55,756 nt of DNA, from positions 1 to 55,756 of the forward strand of contig JAKZES010000035.1 of the NCBI GenBank assembly GCA_022548915.1, written 5' to 3'. Shown in pieces: positions 21,047 to 28,610 of this stretch. Origin of the DNA: Verrucomicrobiaceae bacterium E54 (GTDB taxonomy: Bacteria; Verrucomicrobiota; Verrucomicrobiia; Verrucomicrobiales; Akkermansiaceae). A program made the position numbers and the translations under genes. The notes beneath the pieces were generated by a model. The model did not search any database. It saw only the letters and a list, made by a program, of their open reading frames with translations, and was not told where the DNA came from. The stretch's first letter is position 1, and every line of letters begins with the position of its first letter.

Positions 21047-21662
21047 CCTTCAGGAGTGATTGGAGTTTCTGGCGGGCGTAGTGCAGGCGGCTCATCACCG
21101 TGCCGATGGAACAATCCATCACTTCGGCGATTTCCTTGTAAGCCAGACCCTGCACGTCCTTCAAGATCACGACTTCGCGGTGTTGCGGCGAAAGCTGGTC
21201 GAGGGCGGCCTCGATCTTCACGCGCAGCTCACCGTCGCGCATGGCATCATCGGGCCGCCTCTCGGCCGCCGGCGTCGTCGTCGAGGCCGGATCGATCGAC
21301 CCGGAGCCGAAGATCTCCTCGTTGAGCTCGCCCCCGCCCGCTTCCGGGCGCTTGCGGCGCGCCCAGTCGTAGACGGTGTTGTGGGCGATGCGGTAGAGCC
21401 AGGTCGAGAACTTCGCCTTCACCTCGAAGCGTGGCAAAGCCTTCCACGCCTTGATGAAGGCCTCCTGCGAGAGGTCCCAGGCGTCGGCTTCGTTTTTGGT
21501 CATCTGGCGAATCATGGCGAAAATCCTGCCCCGGTGACGGGTCACCAGTTCGTCGAACGCGGCGGAGTCACCCGCCTGCGCCTGAAGGACCAGCACCTCG
21601 TCGGCCGGCTCTTCGCCAGCCTCCGGGGATCCTTTCGACGCAGATGACTCGGATTTATTCAT
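21027..21662 (-). CDS. RNA polymerase sigma factor, ECF type
   Basis: This is a 211-residue sigma-70 family protein with only regions 2 and 4. Region 2 (about 30-105) shows D-E-L-V-T-R-H-R-G-R-I-F, D-L-S-Q-E-A-F-I-K-A-W and F-S-T-W-L-Y-R-I-A-H-N. Region 4 (about 150-205) shows L-S-P-Q-H-R-E-V-V-I-L-K and the helix-turn-helix Y-K-E-I-A-E-V-M-D-C-S-I-G-T-V-M-S-R-L. A Thr/Pro/Ala-rich linker of about 40 residues joins them. GGAAG lies 4 bases before the ATG. It heads a five-gene operon that ends with the rhodanese gene, and is presumably held by the next gene's product. Confidence 0.95.
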   Translation of the reverse strand: MNKSESSASKGSPEAGEEPADEVLVLQAQAGDSAAFDELVTRHRGRIFAMIRQMTKNEADAWDLSQEAFIKAWKALPRFEVKAKFSTWLYRIAHNTVYDWARRKRPEAGGGELNEEIFGSGSIDPASTTTPAAERRPDDAMRDGELRVKIEAALDQLSPQHREVVILKDVQGLAYKEIAEVMDCSIGTVMSRLHYARQKLQSLLKDEYEAR

Positions 21663-21791
21663 GTTGCTTCCGCCGGCCCACGATGGCGGGTCCGCCCGCG
21701 CCTGCCAAGTTTGGAGGTTCGGCCGTGGAGTGCCGCTCTACCGGGGCATTCTGCCGGACCAAATCCGCAACCCGGAGGTCGCTCGGGCCCA

Positions 21792-22226
21792 TCAGCCATC
21801 GCGCAGCGGGTGACGCCAGTCCAGCAGCGGAAAGCGGGCAAAACCCGAATCGGTGCTGAACCAGATGGCGCCGGCCTCGATCGCGAGCGCGGCGTGGTAG
21901 GCATCCGGAATCAGGTTTCCCTTGGCGCCCACCGCCTCGCAAAGCGAAGTGAATATTCTCCAATGCTCCTTCCCCGGAGCGAGCAGATGGAGGCCGGTAT
22001 GCCGACGAAGCCGTTCGCAGAACGCGAGGGCGAGTGGAAGAGGCGTCGGGTCGCGGAACGCTTTCGGATGGGTCACGACCCGGAGAAAGCCGGACAACAC
22101 CAACTCCGACACCGCGCACAACTCCGGCGCGTCGAGCTGCGACTCGAGCCAGTCGCGATAGGCCGCATGATCCGGCGAGTCCTCGCGGTGCGCATAGACG
22201 AGGACGTTGACATCGAACAGTTTCAC
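21792..22226 (-). CDS. vapC: PIN-domain toxin (VapC-like)
   Basis: This 144-residue PIN-domain protein is a probable Mg-dependent RNase acting as the toxin of a type II toxin-antitoxin pair. The acidic residues expected at the metal site are present: Asp5 (L-F-D-V-N-V-L-V-Y-A), Glu41, Asp108 (I-P-D-A-Y-H-A-A-L-A) and Asp126 (S-T-D-S-G-F). It overlaps the antitoxin gene by 4 bases (22223-22226). The RNA target is unknown. The 129 bases between it and the sigma gene hold no further gene. Confidence 0.92.
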   Translation of the reverse strand: MKLFDVNVLVYAHREDSPDHAAYRDWLESQLDAPELCAVSELVLSGFLRVVTHPKAFRDPTPLPLALAFCERLRRHTGLHLLAPGKEHWRIFTSLCEAVGAKGNLIPDAYHAALAIEAGAIWFSTDSGFARFPLLDWRHPLRDG

Positions 22227-22462
22227 CGGGTCTCCATCAGGTCGAGCAACGCGGCATTATTGTCGAGATCCACACCGTCCTGAAGTCCACGGCCTCCGTA
22301 GGTCGGGAGCGGTTCGACAGGCGTCGGGGCATCGGCCGGACCGCGACTCAGCAACATCCGCAGCCCCTCGGCCACCAACTCGCCCAGCGTGCGGCCTTCG
22401 GAAAGCGAACGCTCGCGCGCCTCCTTGAGCAGGGCATCGGGTATGTTGACCGTCGTTCTCAT
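22223..22462 (-). CDS. vapB: Antitoxin (VapB-like, ribbon-helix-helix)
   Basis: This 79-residue protein begins M-R-T-T-V-N-I-P-D-A-L-L-K-E-A, the beta-strand plus helix pattern of ribbon-helix-helix DNA-binding antitoxins. The region from about residue 45 is Pro-rich and probably extended, suited to wrapping the toxin. It would neutralise the PIN toxin and, with it, repress its own promoter. The start codon lies only 7 bases from a good -10 position and there is no Shine-Dalgarno sequence, so the message may be leaderless. Confidence 0.88.
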   Translation of the reverse strand: MRTTVNIPDALLKEARERSLSEGRTLGELVAEGLRMLLSRGPADAPTPVEPLPTYGGRGLQDGVDLDNNAALLDLMETR

Positions 22463-22464
22463 GC

Positions 22465-22498
22465 ATCATGATGTAGCAATGCTGAATCATGATGTCAA
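22465..22498 (-). promoter_or_regulatory. vapBC promoter with two ATCATGAT operator boxes
   Basis: On the minus strand a perfect TTGACA (22498-22493) is followed by a 17-base spacer and TACATC (22475-22470). Two identical 8-base palindromes ATCATGAT at 22465-22472 and 22486-22493 are 21 bases apart, two helical turns, and overlap the -10 and -35 edges. This is the layout expected for cooperative binding of an RHH antitoxin dimer pair. Confidence 0.65.
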
Positions 22499-22546
22499 CG
22501 GGGGGCAGAACTCCGCTTCTCAGAACTCTCGGAAAGAGCAACGGGC

Positions 22547-23713
22547 TCACCCGGCCGCCATTCGCCCGGCCGCCTCGCCGGTGGCGAAGCAGGTGCCCAT
22601 CACGCGGATCGAGGCCTGGGCCTCGTGGTCGCAGGAAATGCAGCGCCCGGCGACGAACAGCCGCTCGAAGCCCTTCGCCCGCAGAGCTCCCGCCGGAATT
22701 CCCGCCGAGCGCCCCTCGTCCGGGTAGCGCAGCTTCGGGCCGCGGTTCGACTCCCGCATCTCCATCGGCCACGCGGCAAAGGCCACATCGTCGTCGTGGG
22801 TGGTGCCGGAAATCACCTCGTCGCCGGTCAGGCACGCCTCGCCCTGCCAGCGGCGGCTTTCGCGCACCCCGGCGCGCACCGGCCAGTGGGCCACGTAGGC
22901 CTCGTCCCAGCCCGGCTGATGCTCACGAAAATACCCGATGATCTCCCGGGTGATGGCCCGACCCGTGGACTCCAGAGCCGAGAGGCAGGCCGGATCCGTC
23001 GGGTCGTAGCGGCCCGTTTCCTCGCCGGCGAGATCGAGTGTGCCGAACACCTCGCCCGGGCGGCCGCTGCTGCGGAAATGCATGCCCATGGCGGACTTCG
23101 GCAACTCGCCGGCCCGCACGCCCTCGACGATTCGCCCGGCAAGCTCCAGACCGGAAAGCTCTCCGTTCACGCCTTGCACGCCACACACGTAGGCGGGCCG
23201 CTGGAGGCGCTCGGAGGGGGTCCGCTCATCCGTCAGGCGGAGCAAGGCCGCCGCCACCGCATCGCCGCTGGCATCGACCACCGCCGCCGCTTCGATGTCA
23301 AAATGCCCGCCCCGACAACTCGCCTGCGCCCGCCACCCGGGCTCCAGCGAGATCAGCTCGCTGTGGAAAAGGCATTCCACCCCCGCCTCGCGGACCATCG
23401 CGTCGGCGATCGAGGCAAAGTCCACCGGATGCTGCGGCAGCACCCACAGGCGCCCCATCTTCACCGGACCCCGCCCGGTCGCCACCTTCATGCGGTCGGC
23501 GATCTCGACCGGGAGTCCTTCGTTGGCATGCTCCGGCCCCTCGCGATCCATCCGGTAGAGTCCGCAGAAGGTGTGCACCAGCGAGGCCGTGCCCATGCCG
23601 CCGAGCATCCCGTGGCGCTCGACCAGCACCACCTTCGCGCCGGCCCGTGCCGCGCTCACCGCGGCGGCCAGCCCGGCACTTCCGCCCCCGATCACCAGCA
23701 CGTCCGCCTTCAT
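22547..23713 (-). CDS. FAD-dependent oxidoreductase (PF12831-like)
   Basis: This 388-residue protein starts with a dinucleotide-binding fold (V-L-V-I-G-G-G-S-A-G-L-A-A-A, residues 5-18) and ends in C-I-S-C-D-H-E-A-Q-A-S, then G-T-C-F-A-T-G-E-A-A-G. The C-terminal pattern is usual for the FAD_oxidored family. V-V-D-A-S-G-D-A lies mid-protein. It should bind FAD and oxidise or reduce a small molecule that is not identified. Its ATG overlaps the stop of the acyl carrier protein gene by 4 bases (23710-23713), so the two are made together, and the substrate may be carrier-bound. That last step is inference. Confidence 0.88.
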   Translation of the reverse strand: MKADVLVIGGGSAGLAAAVSAARAGAKVVLVERHGMLGGMGTASLVHTFCGLYRMDREGPEHANEGLPVEIADRMKVATGRGPVKMGRLWVLPQHPVDFASIADAMVREAGVECLFHSELISLEPGWRAQASCRGGHFDIEAAAVVDASGDAVAAALLRLTDERTPSERLQRPAYVCGVQGVNGELSGLELAGRIVEGVRAGELPKSAMGMHFRSSGRPGEVFGTLDLAGEETGRYDPTDPACLSALESTGRAITREIIGYFREHQPGWDEAYVAHWPVRAGVRESRRWQGEACLTGDEVISGTTHDDDVAFAAWPMEMRESNRGPKLRYPDEGRSAGIPAGALRAKGFERLFVAGRCISCDHEAQASIRVMGTCFATGEAAGRMAAG

Positions 23714-23952
23714 CGCCGCGAATTGATCGTCGCCACCATCCGCGCCGGCGTGCCCAGCGTCTCGCGCCCGACATCCCCGGCGCCGAGCACCACCCCCCAG
23801 CGTTCCTCGACCACCACGATCAGCTGCATCACCGCCATCGAGTCCATCCCGGCCTCGAAGAGGTCCGTCTCCGCCCCGGCATCCGCCGGGAGTTCGACGA
23901 GCTGCTCCTCGCCCAGCATCCTCAGAACGTCATCGACTGCACAATCCACCAT
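23710..23952 (-). CDS. Acyl carrier protein (orphan)
   Basis: This 80-residue protein with the four-helix carrier layout has the phosphopantetheine attachment site T-D-L-F-E-A-G-M-D-S-M, with Ser38 modified. It ends in a helix with T-L-G-T-P-A-R-M-V. The L-F-E-A-G-x-D-S form resembles free-standing carriers for amino acids or unusual acyl groups (DltC-like) as much as the fatty-acid ACP. No ketosynthase, adenylation enzyme or acyltransferase is adjacent. It lies 48 bases downstream of an MFS gene and overlaps the FAD oxidoreductase by 4 bases, all on the same strand. Confidence 0.9.
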   Translation of the reverse strand: MVDCAVDDVLRMLGEEQLVELPADAGAETDLFEAGMDSMAVMQLIVVVEERWGVVLGAGDVGRETLGTPARMVATINSRR

Positions 23953-24000
23953 GCTGCTGGCTGAGTTTCACCATCGCCATCCGCCGGGAACCTGACTGCG

Positions 24001-25449
24001 TCAAACCACGGATTTCTCATCCGGCGACGCCGCCTCGGCCACGTCCTCCTCGTCGGCATCGGCGACCCGGATCTTGTCCCAGAAGGAGAGGAAGAACAGA
24101 ACCGCGATCCCTCCGGCGATCAACGCCGGCAGAATCCAGAACTCCTTCCACTGCTCCATCGTGCTGGTCAGCAAGTCGGGATCGACCCCGTCCGGCATGT
24201 CCATGGAAAACATCTGGCCGAGCTGTTGCAGGAAGCTGCTTTCTTCAGCACCCCGGATGCCCTTGATCTGCGCCTCCAGCGGAACAAATCCGGAGACGCC
24301 GCCGCCCCAGCCGGAAAAGTCGACGTTCATCCCGAAAAGCTTGCTCGGCACCTGGTACATCACCCCGAAGGCAATCGCGTAGCCGACATACATCCCGATG
24401 CCCTGGGTGAAGAAAACCAGCATGCTCTGCGCCTGGCTGCGAACTTTCTTCGGCGCCACCTTGTCGGTGTACATGAAGCCGGTGACGAAGAAGAAGTCGT
24501 AGCAGATACCGTGCAGGGCCACGCCGAGGAACAGCATCCACACAATCTGATCCGGTGCCCCGAAGGCGAAGAGAAGGTAGCGGGCGACCCACGCCAGCAT
24601 GCCGACCAGGATCATCCACTTCACCCCGAGCCGGCGGAAGAAGAACGGGATCAGCAGCATGAAGATGATCTCGGACATCTGGCCGATCGTCATGGTCGAT
24701 GCCGGCTGCAGGAACCCGGTGTTCTGGAGATAGTTGGATGTCAGCCCGTAGTAGTAGGCCAGCGGCACGCAGATCAGCATCGAGCAGATCATGAAGACCG
24801 CGAAGGCCGGGCGCTTGAAAAGCCCGAAGGCATCCACCATCAGCAGCGCGCGCAGGTTCACCGGCTCGCCCTTGGCCGGAGCCGGGGTGTGGGGCAGCAC
24901 GAAGGAAAAGGCGCCGAGCACGAGCGAGGCCGCTCCCGCGAGGTAAAACATGCTGAACTTCGCCGACCAGCCGAGGATCCCGACCACCAGCCCCGCCGCG
25001 ATCCAGCCGATCGTGCCCCAGACCCGGACCTTGGGGAAGGCGATGCGGTCGAGATGGCTGAAGGCCACCGAGTTTGCCAGCCCGAGCGTCGGCATGTAGG
25101 TCAGCATGTTGCCGATCATCAACCACACCATCAGCTCGCCATTCCCGGCCGCCGCCGCATTCGGAATCGCCAGCAGCAGCGCCCCGCCGATCAGGAACAG
25201 CACCCCCATCACGATCTGCGAGGGGAAAAAGCGGTCGGCGATCAGGCCGAGGAAAAGCGGCGCGATCATCGCCCCGATGGGGGCCGAGCCGTAGGCACCG
25301 CCCGAGAAGGCTCCAAGCTCGTTGCTGCCGAGGCAGAGACCCAGGGTGGCAAACCACGCCCCCCAGACGAAAAACTGCAGGAACATCATCACCGACAAGC
25401 GCATCGTCGGCCCGCCGTGGCCTCTCTCGTTCTCCATGCGCGACATCAT
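24001..25449 (-). CDS. MFS transporter of the nucleoside:H+ symporter (NupG-like) type
   Basis: This 482-residue protein has about 12 hydrophobic helices. The start M-R-L-S-V-M-M-F-L-Q-F-F-V-W-G-A-W and the first-loop pattern G-L-I-A-D-R-F-F match the nucleoside permease/xanthosine symporter group common in verrucomicrobia and planctomycetes. A long loop rich in Met and Gly lies near residue 380-430 before the last helix, and the C-terminal tail is acidic. It sits in the inner membrane; the actual substrate may be a sugar or nucleoside. It is the first gene of the MFS-ACP-FAD unit and is divergent from another MFS gene across 202 bases. Confidence 0.88.
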   Translation of the reverse strand: MMSRMENERGHGGPTMRLSVMMFLQFFVWGAWFATLGLCLGSNELGAFSGGAYGSAPIGAMIAPLFLGLIADRFFPSQIVMGVLFLIGGALLLAIPNAAAAGNGELMVWLMIGNMLTYMPTLGLANSVAFSHLDRIAFPKVRVWGTIGWIAAGLVVGILGWSAKFSMFYLAGAASLVLGAFSFVLPHTPAPAKGEPVNLRALLMVDAFGLFKRPAFAVFMICSMLICVPLAYYYGLTSNYLQNTGFLQPASTMTIGQMSEIIFMLLIPFFFRRLGVKWMILVGMLAWVARYLLFAFGAPDQIVWMLFLGVALHGICYDFFFVTGFMYTDKVAPKKVRSQAQSMLVFFTQGIGMYVGYAIAFGVMYQVPSKLFGMNVDFSGWGGGVSGFVPLEAQIKGIRGAEESSFLQQLGQMFSMDMPDGVDPDLLTSTMEQWKEFWILPALIAGGIAVLFFLSFWDKIRVADADEEDVAEAASPDEKSVV

Positions 25450-25615
25450 GCCGCGATCCGACCCCCACCCGGCAAGCGCATATCGTCCCGGGGGACCGCC
25501 GATGATGAAATCGGCATCTCGCGGGTCCGGTGGCCGGCCCGGACGAATTCGCGTTCATTCGAGCCGATTCGGGCCTTCAATCCCCCCACCTCCCCCGGCC
25601 ACCGCCATGTCGCCG

Positions 25616-25651
25616 ATCTGAAATCCGAAATCTCCAAATCTGAAATTCCAG
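25616..25651. repeat. Short tandem A/T-rich repeat (ATCTGAAAT type)
   Basis: Three degenerate copies of a unit like (A)TCTGAAAT(C/T)C sit directly before the ATG at 25652. They stand out in an otherwise GC-rich gap (25450-25651). The rest of the gap holds an inverted repeat GTCCGG...CCGGAC near 25525-25550 and no gene. The position means the repeat would form the ribosome-binding region of the MFS gene. Confidence 0.6.
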
Positions 25652-26875
25652 ATGTCTCTCCCGCCGCCCGGACAGTTCGATTTCTCGCAGCAGCGGCGTA
25701 CCTTCCGGCTCGAACTGCTGCGCTCCTTCCCGCAGGGCTTCGTCGAGACGGCGATGGCCACCTTCGCGGTCTTCGTCGCCATCCGGATCTTCGATCTGCC
25801 GTCGTGGGTGAAGGGCGCCATCCTGGCCTCGGGCAGTGTCGGCCTGCTGCTCAGCCTGTTCGTCGTCCAGATCATCCGCCGCCGCGGGTGGACGGTGAAC
25901 AACGTCGCCGCGGGCTTCTGGTGCCTGTCGGCCGTCGGCTTCGGCACCTCGGCGGTCTCCGCCGACCGCCCCGTCCTCTACGCCGCCGGCGTGTGCTTCG
26001 CCTTCGTCTTCCTCGCCTCGGCCTCGCCGCTGATGGCACAGATCTACCGCAAGCACTACGCCGACGAGAACCGCGGGCGCCTGTTCTCCCTCACCTCGCT
26101 GAGCCGGGCCTGCACCGTCGCCCTCGGCGGCTGGCTGCTCGGCCTGTGGGTCGAAAACCAGGGCTTTCAGCCTCTCTTCGCCACCTACGCCGCCGGCACC
26201 CTGCTCATGGCGCTGTGCGTCCGCGCCATGGCCCCGGTCCGCCTCCGCGCCTCGAACCGCATCCGCTGGTTCGACGCCTTTTCCCACGTCGGCGACAACA
26301 AGCCCTTCGCCAAGCTGCTGGTGATGTGGATGCTCATCGGCCTCGGCAACCTGATTTCATGGGCGCTGTTCGTCGAGTTCATCGGCAATCCCGCCTACGG
26401 CTTCGGCTTCGATGCCGAGCGCACCGGCTTCATCACCGCCACCGTGCCGATGCTCGCCTTCATCGTCACGGTCGTCCCCTGGGGCACCGTCTTCGACAAG
26501 CTTCCCTTCTACCGCGTCCGGGCGATGGTGAACCTGTTCTTCATCGCCGGCATCCTCATCTACTATCTTGGCAGCAGCGTCTTCACCCTGTGCCTCGGCA
26601 TCGCCCTGCACGGCATCGCCCGCTCCGGCGGCCAGATCCTGTGGATGCTGTGGACCACCCGCTTCGCCGAGGAGGACCGCCTCAGCGAATACCAGAGCGT
26701 GCACTCGTTTCTGACCGGCGTGCGCGGGGTGCTCGCGCCCTTCATCGCCTACGCCTGCCTCCAGCACCTCGGCCCCGTCTCCGTCGCCCTGATCGCCTCG
26801 GGCCTGCTCCTCATCGGCACGCTGCTGATCGCCCCCGAGATCCGTGCGGAGTTTGCGGCGGGCTCTCAGAAATAG
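25652..26875 (+). CDS. MFS transporter
   Basis: This 407-residue protein has about 12 predicted membrane helices in two halves. After the first helices the sequence shows R-K-H-Y-A-D-E-N-R-G-R-L-F-S-L, and mid-protein the cytoplasmic loop R-I-R-W-F-D-A-F-S-H. The substrate is not evident. The gene points away from the NupG-like gene and is followed after 45 bases by an ApbE gene on the same strand. The ATG at 25652 directly follows a simple repeat and has no Shine-Dalgarno sequence, so an internal start cannot be excluded. Confidence 0.85.
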   Translation: MSLPPPGQFDFSQQRRTFRLELLRSFPQGFVETAMATFAVFVAIRIFDLPSWVKGAILASGSVGLLLSLFVVQIIRRRGWTVNNVAAGFWCLSAVGFGTSAVSADRPVLYAAGVCFAFVFLASASPLMAQIYRKHYADENRGRLFSLTSLSRACTVALGGWLLGLWVENQGFQPLFATYAAGTLLMALCVRAMAPVRLRASNRIRWFDAFSHVGDNKPFAKLLVMWMLIGLGNLISWALFVEFIGNPAYGFGFDAERTGFITATVPMLAFIVTVVPWGTVFDKLPFYRVRAMVNLFFIAGILIYYLGSSVFTLCLGIALHGIARSGGQILWMLWTTRFAEEDRLSEYQSVHSFLTGVRGVLAPFIAYACLQHLGPVSVALIASGLLLIGTLLIAPEIRAEFAAGSQK

Positions 26876-26902
26876 GTCCTATGGGACCCATGGGACCTAT
26901 GG
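26872..26902. repeat. GGGACC/TATGG palindromic repeat at the MFS stop codon
   Basis: Alternating units of the form ATAGGTCC and TATGGGACC, each close to its own reverse complement, begin at the MFS stop codon (TAG 26873-26875) and run to 26902. They fill most of the 45-base gap before the ApbE gene. Read as protein in the same direction they give repeated G-P-M. Confidence 0.65.
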
Positions 26903-26920
26903 TATCCCGCTCCGCAGTTC

Positions 26921-27841
26921 ATGAAACTCTTCGCACTCCTCCTCATCGCCCCGCTGACCGCCGGCGAACGCCAGCAGTTCTCGCGGGAGTTGATGGGCAC
27001 GACCTTCTCCATCACCTGCTACACCGACGACCCGGCCCTCGCGAAGAAGGCCGCCGCCGAAGCCTTCGCGGCCGCCGCGGCGATCAACGCCGTCGCCTCC
27101 GACTACCTCACCGATTCCGAACTCTCGAAACTCTCGAGCGCCCCGGTCGACGAACCCATCGAACTCTCCGCCACCCTCTTCGACCTGCTTGAAACCGCCC
27201 GGCGCACGGCACAAATGACCGGCGGCCTCTACGATCCCACCCTCGGGCCCCTCACCCGGCTCTGGCGGGAATCCCGCCGCACCGGGTGCCTGCCCGACTC
27301 CGAAACGCTCGCCGCCGCCCGCAAGGCCACCGGTTGGCAGCACTATGCGCTCGATTCCGAGGCCCGCACCATCACGCTCGGCAAGCCCGGCATGCGCTTC
27401 GACCTCGGCGGTCTCGCCAAAGGCTACGCCGCCGACCAGATGCTCGCGATCCTCGTCGAACAAGGAATCCAGCGCAGTTCGGTCGTCGCCGGCGGCGACA
27501 TCGCCGTCGCCGCCGCTCCTTCCGGCCGCGGAGCGTGGCGGGTCGGCCTCAAGACCTTCGACCCCCGGAAGCCCGACGAGGCGGTCCCGCTCGTTCACGC
27601 CGCCGTCTCCACCTCCGGCGACCTCTTCCAGTTCGTCGACATCGACGGCGTCCGCTACTCCCACATCCTCGACCCCGCCACCGGCCTCGGTCTCACCGAT
27701 CCGATCGCCGTCAGCGTCATCGCTCCAAAAGCCACCCTCTCCGACCCTCTCGCCACCGCCGCCTGCGTGGCCGGCGCCGACAAGGCGAAGGAACTCCTCA
27801 AGTCATGGGGTGCCACCGACTTCCGGGTGCGGACCCGCTGA
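26921..27841 (+). CDS. apbE: FAD:protein FMN transferase (ApbE family)
   Basis: This 306-residue protein has a signal-like N-terminus (M-K-L-F-A-L-L-L-I-A-P-L). ApbE motifs present are L-M-G-T-T-F-S-I, the Y-D-P-T-L-G-P segment, M-R-F-D-L-G-G-L-A-K-G-Y-A-A-D, V-V-A-G-G-D-I, H-I-L-D-P-A-T-G and the metal-site region L-S-D-P-L-A-T-A. The enzyme cleaves FAD and links FMN to a Thr of exported target proteins, such as subunits of Na+-pumping or other electron-transfer complexes. No target is encoded next to it. It forms a probable unit with the MFS gene before it; a second ApbE lies at 43437-44318. Confidence 0.93.
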   Translation: MKLFALLLIAPLTAGERQQFSRELMGTTFSITCYTDDPALAKKAAAEAFAAAAAINAVASDYLTDSELSKLSSAPVDEPIELSATLFDLLETARRTAQMTGGLYDPTLGPLTRLWRESRRTGCLPDSETLAAARKATGWQHYALDSEARTITLGKPGMRFDLGGLAKGYAADQMLAILVEQGIQRSSVVAGGDIAVAAAPSGRGAWRVGLKTFDPRKPDEAVPLVHAAVSTSGDLFQFVDIDGVRYSHILDPATGLGLTDPIAVSVIAPKATLSDPLATAACVAGADKAKELLKSWGATDFRVRTR

Positions 27842-27919
27842 CCGCCGTGACGACCATCCCGGGTTCATGCCGGACGGGTTGATTCAGGCTTGCGCCCGCC
27901 CGGGCAAGGGGGAGGCTTG

Positions 27920-28573
27920 ATGATGCTCGGCCGTTTCCTCAAGACCATCCTGCTCACCGGACTCGCGCTGGTCCCGGCAAAAGGGGTGGTGCTTTTCCAA
28001 CTCGAGACCTTCGACGGCCCGACCGGCTGGACCGCGGGCAGTCCGCACCCGAGCCCGCCGTTCATCCAGCCCGACAGCGGCCCGCTGGGCACCGGCGACT
28101 CGTCGCTGGTCATCAACGCTTCGCCCGGCAGCGGCCCGGGGAGCCGGCTGGCCACCTACAACCGCACCGACTGGACCGGCGACTACCTCGGGGCCGGGAT
28201 CTCGGCATTGACCATGGACCTGCGGAACCAGTCGCCCAACGCCAGCCAGATCCGGATCGGGGTCAACGGTCCCGGCGGCTGGTTCGTCACCGAGGCCCGG
28301 CCCCTCGGAGTCTTCAGCACATGGACCTCGGTGGAGTTTGATCTCACCGCCGACAGCCTGCTCAGTGCCGGGGGCAGCGACGCCCACGCCACCCTCGCCG
28401 GCGTCACCGAGCTGCGGATCCTCCACAACGCCGACGTCAATTTCCGCGGCGGCACCGGGCAGCGCACCCTGCGGGTCGACAACCTCTTTGCCGTACCCGA
28501 GCCGGAAATCCCGCTCCTCGCCGGACTCGGGGTCATTTTTTTGTGTGGTTTTTTGTGTCGACGCCGCCGTTGA
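27920..28573 (+). CDS. PEP-CTERM sorting-domain protein
   Basis: This protein of about 217 residues has a signal peptide (L-K-T-I-L-L-T-G-L-A-L-V-P). Its central beta-rich domain resembles carbohydrate-binding or jelly-roll folds. The C-terminus has V-P-E-P-E, a hydrophobic helix (L-L-A-G-L-G-V-I-F-L-C-G-F-L-C) and R-R-R-R, the exosortase recognition tripartite signal. The protein should be processed by an exosortase not in this window and reach the outer envelope. GGGGGAGG before the ATG at 27920 is the best Shine-Dalgarno sequence in the window and decides the start over TTG 27890. The helix is encoded by two T-runs, at 28536-28542 and 28549-28554. Confidence 0.9.
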   Translation: MMLGRFLKTILLTGLALVPAKGVVLFQLETFDGPTGWTAGSPHPSPPFIQPDSGPLGTGDSSLVINASPGSGPGSRLATYNRTDWTGDYLGAGISALTMDLRNQSPNASQIRIGVNGPGGWFVTEARPLGVFSTWTSVEFDLTADSLLSAGGSDAHATLAGVTELRILHNADVNFRGGTGQRTLRVDNLFAVPEPEIPLLAGLGVIFLCGFLCRRRR

Positions 28574-28610
28574 GCCGCTCTAATCGTAAACTTTTGTAAA
28601 TCATCCTCGC

